Assembly: GCF_003937915.1 (NCBI RefSeq)
Contig: NZ_RHUM01000008.1
Coordinates: forward strand, 175,631 to 239,630
Direction: 5' to 3'
Origin: Erwinia sp. 198
GTDB taxonomy: Bacteria; Pseudomonadota; Gammaproteobacteria; Enterobacterales; Enterobacteriaceae
Length of the DNA stretch: 64,000 bases
A program made the position numbers and the translations under genes. Shown one piece after another: positions 37,631 through 46,511 of the stretch. Under the pieces are notes generated by a model. The model did not search any database, had not been told where the DNA came from, and worked only from the letters and a program-made list of their open reading frames with translations. Positions within the stretch are counted from its first letter, which is position 1. Every line of letters starts with the position of its first letter.

Positions 37631-39229
37631 ATGAGGCTTCCTCGTCTGAAGCTGGATTTGCGCACGCTGATTATGCTGCTGGCCTTTGCCAGCATTGCCA
37701 TCACGTTGGCCAACTCACTGTACGCCACCCGGCAAGTGCAGCGGGAAGTGCTGATTGAAAATACGCTGGAATCCAACCGGGTTTATGCGACCAAGCTCGC
37801 CTCTACCACGGAAATGTTTTTTCAGCTGGCGGAATCGCAGCTGGCTTTCAGCGCCAAAACGCTGGGGCAGGGCGGCAATGATGAAGCGCTGATGCAGCGT
37901 GAAGTCATGCGCCTGCGCGAACAGACCAACAGTTTTAACTCGGCGGTGATTGTCGATGCCAACGGCTGGGTAAAAGCCATCTCCCCCGACTCGCTGATGC
38001 TCAAAGGCGTGCATCTGACTACGCCGGTTACCCGACAGGCGCTGAAAGAGCGTAAACCGCTGGTCAGCCAGCCTTCGCTGTCGGTCGCTAATAATTTAAT
38101 GGTGTTCGTCTCCTATCCCATCTGGTCGCCCAACGGCGTCTATCTGGGTTTTGTCGGCGGTACAATCTACCTGAAGAAAAAGAGCATTCTCAACGAGCTG
38201 TTGGGCGAGCAGTTCTACCGTGACGGCTCTTCTCTTTACGTTGTCGACAGCGGCAACCGCGTGCTTTATCACCAAAACGGCACGTTAATCGGGCAGAAAA
38301 TCGCGCCGCTGATTAGCGATGCAATGAAACAGGATAACGGCTCTCAGCAGGTGTCGAAGCAAAACGACGAGCCGATGCTGGCAGGCTACGCGATGGTCGC
38401 CACGCCCGGCTGGATGATTGTGGCGATGAAGCCGACGCCAACCACGCTGACGCCGCTTACCAGCATGATGCTGCAGGTGGTGCAGCGCGCCGTTCCGCTG
38501 GCGCTGTTGACGCTGGCGTTAGCCTGGCTGTTTGCCTGGCTGATCGCGCGGCCGCTGGGGCGGCTGGCGGACAACGCCAGCCAGATGGATGCGTCCGGCG
38601 CGTCTACGGAGATTGGCGCCATCCGCTCCTGGTATTACGAAGCGGCGCAGATCAAGCGGGCAATGCTCACTGGCCTCGGCCTGCTTCAGGATAAAATCGG
38701 TCGCCTGAAGTTTGAGGTGCAGACCGATCCTATGACCTCATTGCTGAACCGTCGCGGCCTGCATGCCGTGCTGGAGTATTTTTACGCCACGCGCCAGCCT
38801 TTTGCCGTACTGGCGCTGGACATCGATCACTTTAAACGCGTCAACGACGGCTGGGGTCACGACGTGGGCGACAGCGTGATTAAAAGCGTGGCGCAGGAGC
38901 TGAGCAAAAGCTCGCGCCAGACCGACGTGGTGTGCCGCAACGGCGGCGAAGAGTTTTTGATGATCCTGCCGGGCGCGGACCGGGAAATGGCGGCGGTCAT
39001 TGCCGAACGCGTACGCAAAAAAATCGAACAGCTGGCGATGGCCCCGGTGGGGTGCGTGACGCTGTCGATTGGCGTAGCGCTGTGGAATGCGGATGAGGTG
39101 CCGCTGGAGCAGGTATTTAAACAGGCGGACGACGCCCTCTACAGCGCCAAACATGCCGGACGCAACCGCGTGGTAATGAGCGGGCAGTGGCAGGAAACGG
39201 CGCAGGAGGTTTATCGTCAGTATGGTTGA
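37631..39229 (+). CDS. diguanylate cyclase with periplasmic Cache-like sensor
   Basis: 532 residues. One membrane helix (about 10-30), a periplasmic dCache-like sensor (about 35-280, VIVDANGWVKAISPDSLM, FVSYPIWSPNGVYLGFVGGTIY), a second helix (about 285-305), a HAMP-like linker, then a complete GGDEF domain (about 360-525). Catalytic RNGGEEFLMILP is intact (GGEEF) and the product-inhibition I-site RQTD lies five residues before it. It should make c-di-GMP from two GTP in response to a periplasmic small molecule. Stands as a single gene between the DsrE-like gene and perM; its ribosome binding site is weak. Confidence 0.93.
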   Translation: MRLPRLKLDLRTLIMLLAFASIAITLANSLYATRQVQREVLIENTLESNRVYATKLASTTEMFFQLAESQLAFSAKTLGQGGNDEALMQREVMRLREQTNSFNSAVIVDANGWVKAISPDSLMLKGVHLTTPVTRQALKERKPLVSQPSLSVANNLMVFVSYPIWSPNGVYLGFVGGTIYLKKKSILNELLGEQFYRDGSSLYVVDSGNRVLYHQNGTLIGQKIAPLISDAMKQDNGSQQVSKQNDEPMLAGYAMVATPGWMIVAMKPTPTTLTPLTSMMLQVVQRAVPLALLTLALAWLFAWLIARPLGRLADNASQMDASGASTEIGAIRSWYYEAAQIKRAMLTGLGLLQDKIGRLKFEVQTDPMTSLLNRRGLHAVLEYFYATRQPFAVLALDIDHFKRVNDGWGHDVGDSVIKSVAQELSKSSRQTDVVCRNGGEEFLMILPGADREMAAVIAERVRKKIEQLAMAPVGCVTLSIGVALWNADEVPLEQVFKQADDALYSAKHAGRNRVVMSGQWQETAQEVYRQYG

Positions 39230-39308
39230 GGCCTGTGCCGGAAGCCGCGCGGCCAGCCATTTTTTCAGGTAGACTCTGCGGCTTCCTTCAGTAAGCCAGG
39301 ACTTTTCC

Positions 39309-40382
39309 ATGCTGGATCTTCTACTACAGTGGTATCGCCGGCGCTTTAGCGACCCCCAGGCTATCGCGCTGCTGGCGATACTGCTCGCCGCTTTCGGCAT
39401 CCTCTTCTTCTTTAACGGCCTGCTGGCGCCGCTGCTGGTGGCGCTGGTTGTCGCTTATCTGCTGGAGTGGCCGACGGTGCGCCTGGAACGGCTTGGCTGC
39501 TCGCGCGCCTGGGCCACCACTATCGTGCTGATTTTCTTCGCCACTATTGTGCTGGTGCTGATCCTGGTCGTGGCGCCCGTCGCCTGGCAACAGGGGATCA
39601 ATTTAGCGCACGAGCTGCCTACGATGCTAACCAGCCTGTATCACTTTGCCACGCGTCTGCCGGAGCGTTTTCCGGCGCTGATAGATGTCGGGCTGGTCGA
39701 TATCGTGGTGGAAAACCTGCGCGCCAGGCTGAGCGGTATCGGCGATCAGCTGCTGCGCTATTCTCTGGCTTCGCTGGTGGGCCTGATGACGCTGGCGATT
39801 TACCTGGTGCTGGTGCCGCTGATGGTGTTCTTCCTGCTGAAGGATAAAGAGCAGATGCTGGCGGCGATCGGCCGCATTTTACCGCGTAACCGCGGCCTGG
39901 CCGGACAGGTCTGGCTGGAGATGAATCAGCAGGTTTCCAACTATATTCGCGGCAAAGTGCTGGAAATGGTGGTGGTCGGCGTGGCGAGCTGGATCGGTTT
40001 TCTGGCTATCGGCATGAACTACGCGCTGCTGCTGGCGGTGCTGGTTGGCGTGTCGGTACTGATCCCTTACATAGGCGCGCTGGCCGTGACCGTGCCGGTC
40101 ATTGGCGTGGGCCTGGCGCAGTGGGGGCTGGGCGGCGATTTCTGGACGATGATTATCGTCTATCTGATTATTCAGGGGCTGGACGGCAATATTCTGGTGC
40201 CGGTGCTGTTTTCCGAAGCGGTAAATCTGCATCCGCTGGTGATTATTCTGTCGGTGGTGATCTTTGGCGGCCTGTGGGGCTTCTGGGGCGTGTTTTTCGC
40301 TATTCCGCTGGCCTCGCTGGTGAAAGCGGTGCTCCATGCCTGGCCTGATGAACTGAATTCTGAACGTTCAGGGCTTAAATAG
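39309..40382 (+). CDS. perM: AI-2E/PerM-family membrane permease
   Basis: 357 residues (E. coli YfgO/PerM 353). About eight membrane helices; conserved WPTVRLERLGCSRAWATTIV, LVPLMVFFLLKDKEQM, MNQQVSNYIRGKVLEM and the C-terminal SEAVNLHPLVIILSVVIFGGLWGFWGVFFAIPLASLVKAV. The family is named for autoinducer-2 export (TqsA), but PerM substrates are not established. The E. coli copy neighbours bepA directly; here two genes separate them. A strong hairpin follows. Confidence 0.94.
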   Translation: MLDLLLQWYRRRFSDPQAIALLAILLAAFGILFFFNGLLAPLLVALVVAYLLEWPTVRLERLGCSRAWATTIVLIFFATIVLVLILVVAPVAWQQGINLAHELPTMLTSLYHFATRLPERFPALIDVGLVDIVVENLRARLSGIGDQLLRYSLASLVGLMTLAIYLVLVPLMVFFLLKDKEQMLAAIGRILPRNRGLAGQVWLEMNQQVSNYIRGKVLEMVVVGVASWIGFLAIGMNYALLLAVLVGVSVLIPYIGALAVTVPVIGVGLAQWGLGGDFWTMIIVYLIIQGLDGNILVPVLFSEAVNLHPLVIILSVVIFGGLWGFWGVFFAIPLASLVKAVLHAWPDELNSERSGLK

Positions 40383-40385
40383 GTA

Positions 40386-40418
40386 ATAAAGAGAGGAGAG
40401 AATATCTCCTCTCTTTAT
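40386..40418 (+). terminator. terminator after perM
   Basis: A perfect 14-bp stem (ATAAAGAGAGGAGA and complement) with loop GAATA, ending in TTTAT, starts 4 bases after the perM stop. It isolates perM from the low-GC pair downstream. Confidence 0.78.
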
Positions 40419-40579
40419 CTATTAATTCTTGTTGCGCTATTCATGAAATTACTGGCTGTATAAGCGAGTTGCTATTCCGCAAAGGGATAATGAATTAAAG
40501 TTGTTTTTCCGTGGAAGGACGCGTAATGTTTTAGGTTGTTTTAAATCCCTCCCTTTAACTCTTCTTCAAAAGGATTTTT

Positions 40580-41140
40580 ATGGAAAGATTAAGCGGAAAA
40601 CATTGGGTAAAAGAGTTTGTTGGCAGCAACAGGATCGGCGATCTCAATCCTGACTTTGGCAGCAATGTTCGGCATTTTATTTCTGCTCTGGAAAAAGCGG
40701 ATGCGAGAGTAAGTGTTAATGCCGCTTTTCGTCCTCCGGAACGGGCTTATCTGATGCATTGGTCATGGAAAATATACAGGCGGAAAGTAGAGCCTCAAGC
40801 TGTTCCATCTCGCGCTAATGTTGATATTAAATGGGTCCATGATACCCAGGATAAGAGCCTGGCCGCAGCAGCGGAAATGGTGGCAGCATTTGGCATGACA
40901 AACCTGAACGTTGCGCCATCATTAAGAAGCCGGCATACGGAAGGGAAAGCCATTGATATGGCCATTTCCTGGTCTGGGATATTAATAATAGAAGACAATA
41001 ATAAAAAAAAGCTAACTATCAGATCATTTCCGAAAGACGGCATGAATAAAGAACTTCATGAGGTGGGGAAAACATTTGGCGTCATTAAATACCGTGGTGG
41101 TATAAGCGATAAACCTCATTGGTCCTCGGATGGGCGGTAA
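40580..41140 (+). CDS. M15-type peptidoglycan peptidase-like protein
   Basis: 186 residues, no signal peptide. SRHTEGKAIDM (from about residue 116) is the SxHxxGxAxD zinc motif of M15/VanY/LAS-type D,D- or L,D-peptidases, NAAFRPPERAYLMHW resembles the substrate-side Arg segment, and the C-terminal DKPHWSSDGR supplies the third zinc His. So the metal site looks complete and the target is probably the peptide stems of peptidoglycan. Ribosome binding site AAAGGA. The next gene, one base away, is a lipoprotein; both have GC well below their surroundings. Lack of a signal with a partnered lipoprotein suggests a secreted effector (type VI-like) or lysis enzyme; this is inference. No phage genes are nearby. 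Confidence 0.72.
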   Translation: MERLSGKHWVKEFVGSNRIGDLNPDFGSNVRHFISALEKADARVSVNAAFRPPERAYLMHWSWKIYRRKVEPQAVPSRANVDIKWVHDTQDKSLAAAAEMVAAFGMTNLNVAPSLRSRHTEGKAIDMAISWSGILIIEDNNKKKLTIRSFPKDGMNKELHEVGKTFGVIKYRGGISDKPHWSSDGR

Positions 41141-41141
41141 T

Positions 41142-41432
41142 ATGAAAGCTCACTTAGCTGGTCTAGTTTTTACTTTTACTGTTTGCGGTTGTTCGTATGC
41201 CAATAAGCCTCCATCTGTACCCAAAGATGTGAAGGCATTTTTGGATAACGCCGAAGATTGCCAGCACTTCTCAGGCGAATGGGACAGTACGCTTTCAGCG
41301 GCACGCCAAAATGAGATAGAAAAGAAGGTGGAAACCGTCTGTGACCAGGCCAGAAGACAAAAGGAAAAATTAAAGAAAAGGTATTATGGAAATAAAATGA
41401 TTGAAGCACAGCTGGATGACTACGATTTTTGA
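41142..41432 (+). CDS. small lipoprotein, candidate immunity protein of the M15-like peptidase
   Basis: 96 residues beginning at ATG 41142, one base after the peptidase stop. A short signal peptide ends in a lipobox (TFTVCGC; lipidation expected at one of the two Cys, positions 15 and 17). The mature part has two further Cys (AEDCQHFSGEWDS and KVETVCDQA) suited to a disulfide, and a charged helix (ARRQKEKLKKRYYGNK). The pattern of cytoplasmic peptidoglycan hydrolase followed by a Cys-paired lipoprotein is that of type VI amidase/immunity pairs. An in-frame ATG at 41130 lies within the previous gene and would spoil the signal peptide. Confidence 0.65.
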   Translation: MKAHLAGLVFTFTVCGCSYANKPPSVPKDVKAFLDNAEDCQHFSGEWDSTLSAARQNEIEKKVETVCDQARRQKEKLKKRYYGNKMIEAQLDDYDF

Positions 41433-41450
41433 CATCAGAAAACGTTATCG

Positions 41451-41478
41451 CAATGGGCGGTAATCACACCGCCCGTTG
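41451..41478 (-). terminator. hairpin between the lipoprotein gene and bcp
   Basis: CAATGGGCGGT (41451-41461) and ACCGCCCGTTG (41468-41478) pair over 11 positions with one T-G, loop AATCAC. No strong T-run follows on either strand, so it may act as a partial bidirectional terminator. Confidence 0.5.
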
Positions 41479-41483
41479 CACCA

Positions 41484-41951
41484 TCAGGCCGATTGCAAAT
41501 AGTCCATCACGATATCGTGGTGGTTGCTGGTTTTGAAATCATCAAACACTTTTTCGATTTTGCCGTCGGTACCAATCAGGAAGCTGATGCGGTGGATGCC
41601 GTCATAGGTTTTGCCCATAAAGGTTTTCTCGCCCCAGATGCCGAACTGCTCGCAAACCTGATGATTTTCATCCGACAGCAGCGTGAAGTTCAGCAGCTCC
41701 TTCTCGACAAAACGCGAGAGTTTTTCCGGTTTATCGGTGCTGATGCCCAGCACTTCCACGCCCGCTTTTTTCAGCTCGTCCATGCTGTCGCGCAGACCGC
41801 ACGCCTGTACGGTGCAGCCCGGCGTCATGGCTTTCGGGTAAAAATAGACCAGAACGCGCTGTCCCTGGAAGTCGGTCAGGTTTACCTGCTCGCCATCCTG
41901 GTCGGGTAAGCTAAAGACGGGTGCGGGATCGCCGGCTTTCAGTGGATTCAT
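41484..41951 (-). CDS. bcp: thioredoxin-dependent thiol peroxidase (bacterioferritin comigratory protein)
   Basis: 155 residues (E. coli 156). Peroxiredoxin that reduces H2O2 and lipid hydroperoxides. Peroxidatic and resolving Cys are in PKAMTPGCTVQACGLRD, five residues apart as in E. coli; GIHRISFLIGTDGKIEKVF is conserved. The start MNPLKAGD at 41951 has GGAG 7 bases upstream; longer in-frame starts have none. The gene begins 41 bases inside the end of gcvR, so the two are coupled. Confidence 0.97.
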   Translation of the reverse strand: MNPLKAGDPAPVFSLPDQDGEQVNLTDFQGQRVLVYFYPKAMTPGCTVQACGLRDSMDELKKAGVEVLGISTDKPEKLSRFVEKELLNFTLLSDENHQVCEQFGIWGEKTFMGKTYDGIHRISFLIGTDGKIEKVFDDFKTSNHHDIVMDYLQSA

Positions 41952-42522
41952 CACTATTCTCCGTTTTTTCATCATGCTGTGGATACTGGACGACGCTAAT
42001 AGTGCCTTGTGCACTTAACTCTGTACAGAGGCTGTTAAACGCCTGCTCAATAATGGCAGCATCCTGGCTGGCAGGACTGTGCGCGGTAATTTGAATATAG
42101 AGCAAGGGCGGCTGATTTTCTGCCGCAGGTTGCGTGCGTGAGACCAGTTCAGCAATATGCATCTGATGGGAATCAAAGAGATCGGTAAAGCGTTCGATAA
42201 TATGCGCGGAGTCGGTGACTTCAATCTGCACCCAGACGGTAGCCGGCATGGGCGGCCTTTCGCGAAAGGTGGTGCGCTTCATCACGATCAGCAGCTCCAG
42301 CTCGGCGCCTTTCAGCGGCAGCGTCGATTCAATCAGCGCGATAGCGTTCCAGCTTCCTGAAAGCAGCATAATAAAAGTGAACTCATCCCCCAATATGGCC
42401 AGGCGGCTGTCTTCGATATTGCAATCGCAGCTGCTGACGTGGCGGGTAATGGTATTAACAATCCCCGGTCGGTCGACGCCCACGGCGGTAATAACCAGGT
42501 GATGTTGCTCTGACTGCGGCAA
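41911..42522 (-). CDS. gcvR: glycine cleavage system transcriptional repressor GcvR
   Basis: 203 residues (E. coli 190). Two ACT domains (about 8-85 and 93-175) bind glycine and control GcvA by protein contact. Conserved VGVDRPGIVNTITRHVSSC, LGDEFTFIMLLSGSWNAI, ESTLPLKGAELELLIVMKRTT and AELVSRTQPA. The C-terminus runs 13 or so residues longer than in E. coli, charged and Ser-rich (ENSDESTESRRSRTRL), because the frame continues into bcp and overlaps it by 41 bases. Divergent from dapA. Confidence 0.95.
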   Translation of the reverse strand: MPQSEQHHLVITAVGVDRPGIVNTITRHVSSCDCNIEDSRLAILGDEFTFIMLLSGSWNAIALIESTLPLKGAELELLIVMKRTTFRERPPMPATVWVQIEVTDSAHIIERFTDLFDSHQMHIAELVSRTQPAAENQPPLLYIQITAHSPASQDAAIIEQAFNSLCTELSAQGTISVVQYPQHDEKTENSDESTESRRSRTRL

Positions 42523-42680
42523 AATAATGCTTCCTGTACGTCTCAGTGATTAGCAATTGTGATAACTCTTAGGTAAACATAAAAAATACCCTGTGCCAAG
42601 GGGCCTGGCAGGCTTGCCCGCTTGCTTTTCGTGGGCCGTCAAACGTACCATGAAGCACTTGTTTGTGGAGGGGATGGCTA

Positions 42681-43559
42681 ATGTTTACGGGAAGTATTGT
42701 TGCGCTCGTTACGCCGATGGACGACAAAGGGTCCGTCTGTCGCGCAAGTCTGAAAAAACTGATTGATTATCATGTTGCCAGCGGAACAGCGGCAATTGTC
42801 TCCGTAGGAACAACGGGCGAATCGGCAACATTAAGCCACGACGAGCATGGTGACGTGGTCATGCTGACGCTGGAGCTGGCCGACGGACGCATTCCCATCA
42901 TTGCCGGTACCGGCGCTAACGCCACGGCGGAAGGTATCGCGCTGACGCATCGTTTTGAAAACAGCGGCGTGGTTGGCTGCCTTACCGTCACCCCATATTA
43001 CAATCGTCCAACCCAGGAAGGGCTGTACCAGCATTTTAAAGCCATCGCCGAAAGCACCGATCTTCCGCAAATGCTCTACAATGTGCCGTCGCGTACCGGT
43101 TGCGATATGCTGCCGGAAACCGTAGGCCGTCTGGCGAAGATCAAAAATATTATCGGAATCAAAGAGGCGACCGGGAACTTATCGCGGGTTAGCCAGATCC
43201 AAGAGCTGGTCGATGACGATTTCGTGCTGGTCAGCGGCGACGATCTTTCCGCCCTCGACTTTATGCAGCTGGGCGGCAGGGGCGTTATCTCCGTAACGGC
43301 CAACATCGCCGCGCGCGAAATGGCGGAGCTCTGTGCGCTTGCGCAGCAGGGCAACTTCCGGGAAGCGCGCCGCCTTAACCAGCGTCTGATGCCTCTGCAT
43401 CAGAAGCTATTTATTGAGCCTAATCCTGTCCCGGTAAAATGGGCGGCTAAAAAATTAGGATTAATTGCAACCGATACGCTGCGTCTACCAATGACGCCGA
43501 TGACTGATGCCGGTCGTCCGGTTGTTGAGCAGGCACTGAAAGACGCAGGCCTGCTGTAA
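42681..43559 (+). CDS. dapA: 4-hydroxy-tetrahydrodipicolinate synthase
   Basis: 292 residues, as in E. coli. Condenses pyruvate and aspartate semialdehyde, the first step to diaminopimelate and lysine. Thr44/Thr45 in [11 protein letters not shown], the Tyr in [16 protein letters not shown], Tyr-Asn-Val-Pro-Ser-Arg in [12 protein letters not shown], and the Schiff-base Lys in [13 protein letters not shown] are all present. The start at 42681 has GGAGGGG 7 bases upstream. bamC follows 15 bases after the stop. Confidence 0.98.
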   Translation: MFTGSIVALVTPMDDKGSVCRASLKKLIDYHVASGTAAIVSVGTTGESATLSHDEHGDVVMLTLELADGRIPIIAGTGANATAEGIALTHRFENSGVVGCLTVTPYYNRPTQEGLYQHFKAIAESTDLPQMLYNVPSRTGCDMLPETVGRLAKIKNIIGIKEATGNLSRVSQIQELVDDDFVLVSGDDLSALDFMQLGGRGVISVTANIAAREMAELCALAQQGNFREARRLNQRLMPLHQKLFIEPNPVPVKWAAKKLGLIATDTLRLPMTPMTDAGRPVVEQALKDAGLL

Positions 43560-43574
43560 ATTTAGGGAGAAGTA

Positions 43575-44606
43575 ATGGCTTACTCAGTACAAAAGTCGGC
43601 AATCGCAAAAGTGGTTGGCCTGTCGCTGGTAATGTTGCTGGCGGCATGTTCGAGCGATCAGCGCTACAAGCGCCAGGTCAGCGGCGACGAATCTTACCTC
43701 AAAGCTGCGGATATCAACGAGCTGCAAGCGCCAGCAGGGATGATCCTGCCGCTGCAAAACGGTGATTTTGATATTCCTTCCGCCAGCGCGAAAGGCGCCG
43801 TCGGCAAGCAGCTGGATATCCGTCCACCGGCCCAGCCGCTGGCGCTGATCAACGGCGCCCGCACTCAGTTTGCCGGCAACTCCGGCGTGCTGCTGGTCGA
43901 TAACGCCAGCGGCGCGCTGTGGCCGCAGGTTGTGACGGTAGTGCAGACGCGCAACTATCCGATTGCCAGCCGCACCGACGGCAGCCAGACGCTGACCACC
44001 GACTGGGTGCAGTGGAACCGCGCTGATGAAGATCATCAGTATCGCGGCCGCTACCAGATAGCCGTGCAGCAGCAGGGCTATCAGCAGGCGCTGAGCGTGA
44101 AGCTGCTGGAACTGGAGCAGGAAGGTAAAGCCGTTACTTCACCCGTCCAGCTGCAGCGCTACACCGCGCAGATGCTGAATGAGCTGAGCGCTGGTCTGGA
44201 TAAAATCGCTACCTCTCGCGACGACGCGGCGGTCAAAGGCAGCACTGCGCAAATCAACGTGCAGAGCGGCGCGGACGATACCGGCCTGCCTACGCTGGTG
44301 GTGCGTGCGCCGTTTAACCTGGTCTGGGAACGTCTGCCGACCGCACTGGAGCGCGTGGGCATGAAGATTACCGACCGCAATCGTCCGCAGGGCAGCCTGA
44401 ACGTGACCTACAGCGCGCCGTCCAGCGAGACCTGGGACAGCATTGGCGCGAAAGACCCTGAGCTGAACGACGGCAACTATAAGCTTCAGGTCGGCGATCT
44501 GGATAACCGCAGCAGCCTGCAGTTCCTGGATCCAAAAGGCCATGCGCTGACCCAGTCGCAAAACGATGCGCTGGTCGCCGTATTCCAGGCGGCATTTAAC
44601 AAATAA
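43575..44606 (+). CDS. bamC: outer-membrane assembly lipoprotein BamC
   Basis: 343 residues (E. coli 344). Lipobox LAAC with Cys25 after a short signal peptide; an unstructured N-terminal segment that binds BamD ([23 protein letters not shown]); then two helix-grip domains (about 100-215 and 225-343). Cotranscribed with dapA, as in E. coli. A strong terminator lies 4 bases after the stop. Confidence 0.97.
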   Translation: MAYSVQKSAIAKVVGLSLVMLLAACSSDQRYKRQVSGDESYLKAADINELQAPAGMILPLQNGDFDIPSASAKGAVGKQLDIRPPAQPLALINGARTQFAGNSGVLLVDNASGALWPQVVTVVQTRNYPIASRTDGSQTLTTDWVQWNRADEDHQYRGRYQIAVQQQGYQQALSVKLLELEQEGKAVTSPVQLQRYTAQMLNELSAGLDKIATSRDDAAVKGSTAQINVQSGADDTGLPTLVVRAPFNLVWERLPTALERVGMKITDRNRPQGSLNVTYSAPSSETWDSIGAKDPELNDGNYKLQVGDLDNRSSLQFLDPKGHALTQSQNDALVAVFQAAFNK

Positions 44607-44609
44607 TTG

Positions 44610-44636
44610 AAAGGCCGACGCGCGTCGGCCTTTTTT
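44610..44636 (+). terminator. terminator after bamC
   Basis: AAAGGCCGACGC and GCGTCGGCCTTT form a 24-base perfect palindrome followed by more T. It ends the dapA-bamC unit before the purC promoter. Confidence 0.9.
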
Positions 44637-44646
44637 ATTTGCTGCC

Positions 44647-44689
44647 GCGTAATCGATTGCTTCGGTTTTTTCGCGTCCGATCATACAAT
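44647..44689 (+). promoter_or_regulatory. probable purC promoter with PurR-like site
   Basis: GCGTAATCGATTGCTT (44647-44662) matches 11 of 16 PurR consensus bases, and TACAAT (44684-44689) is a good -10, 82 bases before purC. The -35 is unclear. PurR control of purC is known in E. coli. Confidence 0.5.
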
Positions 44690-44770
44690 GGACGCAACAG
44701 TTCATACCCGACCGGTTTCGGCCTGTTCGCAGGCGCAAAGCACCGGGCATTTCACGTTTGGAGTAAAGAG

Positions 44771-45484
44771 ATGAAAAAGCAAGCTGAGTTGTATCGCGGC
44801 AAAGCGAAAACCGTTTACAGCACCGAAAATCCGGATCTGCTGATACTCGAATTCCGCAACGATACATCAGCCCTGGACGGTGAGCGCATCGAACAGTTTG
44901 ACCGCAAAGGAATGATTAACAATAAATTTAATCACTTTATTATGAGCAAACTGGCGGCCGCAGGCATCCCCACCCAGATGGAGGCGCTGCTGTCTGATAA
45001 TGAAGCGCTGGTCAAAAAGCTGGAAATGGTGCCGGTGGAATGCGTGGTGCGCAACCGCGCGGCAGGGTCGCTGGTGAAGCGCCTGGGCGTGGAAGAGGGC
45101 ACTGTCCTTAACCCGCCGCTGTTCGATCTGTTTTTAAAAGACGACGCGCGTCACGATCCCATGATCAACGAATCCTACTGCGAAACCTTTGGCTGGGTGA
45201 GCAAAGAGAATCTGGCGCGTATGCGCGAGCTGACCTACAAAGCGAACGACGTGCTGAGCCAGCTTTTCTCCGATGCCGGTCTGATCCTGGTGGACTTCAA
45301 GCTTGAGTTCGGCCTGTTCCACGGCGAAGTCACGCTGGGCGATGAGTTTTCCCCGGACGGCGCGCGCCTGTGGGACAAAGAGACGCTGAATAAAATGGAT
45401 AAAGATCGCTATCGCCAGAGTCTGGGCGGTCTGATTGAAGCCTATGAAGAAGTGGCGAATCGTCTGGGCGTGAAGCTGGACTGA
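44771..45484 (+). CDS. purC: SAICAR synthetase
   Basis: 237 residues, as in E. coli. Joins aspartate to CAIR with ATP in purine synthesis. N-terminal [44 protein letters not shown], and DFKLEFG with [12 protein letters not shown] for metal/ATP binding. The start at 44771 follows GGAG 7 bases upstream. Stands alone between two terminators. Confidence 0.98.
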   Translation: MKKQAELYRGKAKTVYSTENPDLLILEFRNDTSALDGERIEQFDRKGMINNKFNHFIMSKLAAAGIPTQMEALLSDNEALVKKLEMVPVECVVRNRAAGSLVKRLGVEEGTVLNPPLFDLFLKDDARHDPMINESYCETFGWVSKENLARMRELTYKANDVLSQLFSDAGLILVDFKLEFGLFHGEVTLGDEFSPDGARLWDKETLNKMDKDRYRQSLGGLIEAYEEVANRLGVKLD

Positions 45485-45491
45485 TTTTTCC

Positions 45492-45522
45492 CGGCCGTGG
45501 GTGTCGCCACGGCCGCTTTTTT
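45492..45522 (+). terminator. terminator after purC
   Basis: CGGCCGTGG (45492-45500) pairs with CCACGGCCG (45507-45515) around GTGTCG; CTTTTTT follows. Confidence 0.9.
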
Positions 45523-45653
45523 CTTACCTGCTGCGTTAACCTCCCTTTATTCTGAAATACCTTTCCGTTCCGGCCCTGCAGCCGCCGCAAGGCTGGTGTT
45601 AGCGGCTATGCGCGACTAAAATCACTCCAACAGTTCATAATCCGAGGTAGTGT

Positions 45654-46511
45654 ATGCGTTGGCAAGGGCGCCGTGAGAGCGATAACGTGGAAGATCGCCG
45701 TAATGAATCCGGTGGTAACTCAATGGGCGCGGGACGGATGCGTATTCCGCGCGGCAAAGGCGGCATCGTTCTGCTGATCGTGGTGATGATTGCGGGCTAC
45801 TACGGCTACGATTTAACGCCTTTGTTGACCGGCGAGTCGACCTCGCTCTCTTCACAGCAGCAGCGAAGCACGCCGCAGCAGGACGAGGCGGCGAAATTCA
45901 CCTCGGTGATGCTGGCCACCACGGAAGACACCTGGCAAAAAATCTTCGAGAAAATGGGCAAAACCTATACGCCACCTAAGCTGGTGATGTATCGCGGTGC
46001 AACCCGTACCGGCTGCGGCACGGGACAGTCCGTGATGGGGCCGTTCTACTGCCCGACCGACAGCACCGTCTACATCGATCTGTCATTCTATGATGAAATG
46101 AAAAACAAGCTTGGCGCCGATGGCGACTTTGCGCAGGGCTACGTGGTTGCGCACGAGGTCGGACACCACGTGCAGCATCTTCTGGGTATTGAACCTAAGG
46201 TGCGTCAGCTGCAGCAGCAGGGCGGCCAAAAGCAGGCGAACCAGCTTTCCGTGAAGCTGGAGCTACAGGCCGACTGCTTTGCCGGCGTCTGGGGCCACTA
46301 TATGCAGCAGGAAAACGTGCTGGAGCCGGGCGATTTGCAGGAGGCGCTGAACGCCGCCGAGGCGATCGGGGACGATCGTCTGCAACAGAAAAGCCAGGGA
46401 CGCGTGGTGCCGGACAGTTTCACCCACGGCACCTCGGAGCAGCGCTACAGCTGGTTTAAAAAAGGGTTCGACAGCGGCAATCCCGGCCAGTGTGACACTT
46501 TCAGTGGCTGA
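45654..46511 (+). CDS. ypfJ: neutral zinc metallopeptidase YpfJ
   Basis: 285 residues (E. coli 287). A charged cytoplasmic N-terminus, one membrane helix (about 36-52), then a periplasmic domain with [12 protein letters not shown] (about 166-171), a zincin-type motif, and [19 protein letters not shown] carrying the third ligand. [17 protein letters not shown] is diagnostic of the family. Proteolysis is predicted and the substrate is unknown. Its 3' end overlaps tmcA by 20 bases. Confidence 0.94.
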   Translation: MRWQGRRESDNVEDRRNESGGNSMGAGRMRIPRGKGGIVLLIVVMIAGYYGYDLTPLLTGESTSLSSQQQRSTPQQDEAAKFTSVMLATTEDTWQKIFEKMGKTYTPPKLVMYRGATRTGCGTGQSVMGPFYCPTDSTVYIDLSFYDEMKNKLGADGDFAQGYVVAHEVGHHVQHLLGIEPKVRQLQQQGGQKQANQLSVKLELQADCFAGVWGHYMQQENVLEPGDLQEALNAAEAIGDDRLQQKSQGRVVPDSFTHGTSEQRYSWFKKGFDSGNPGQCDTFSG

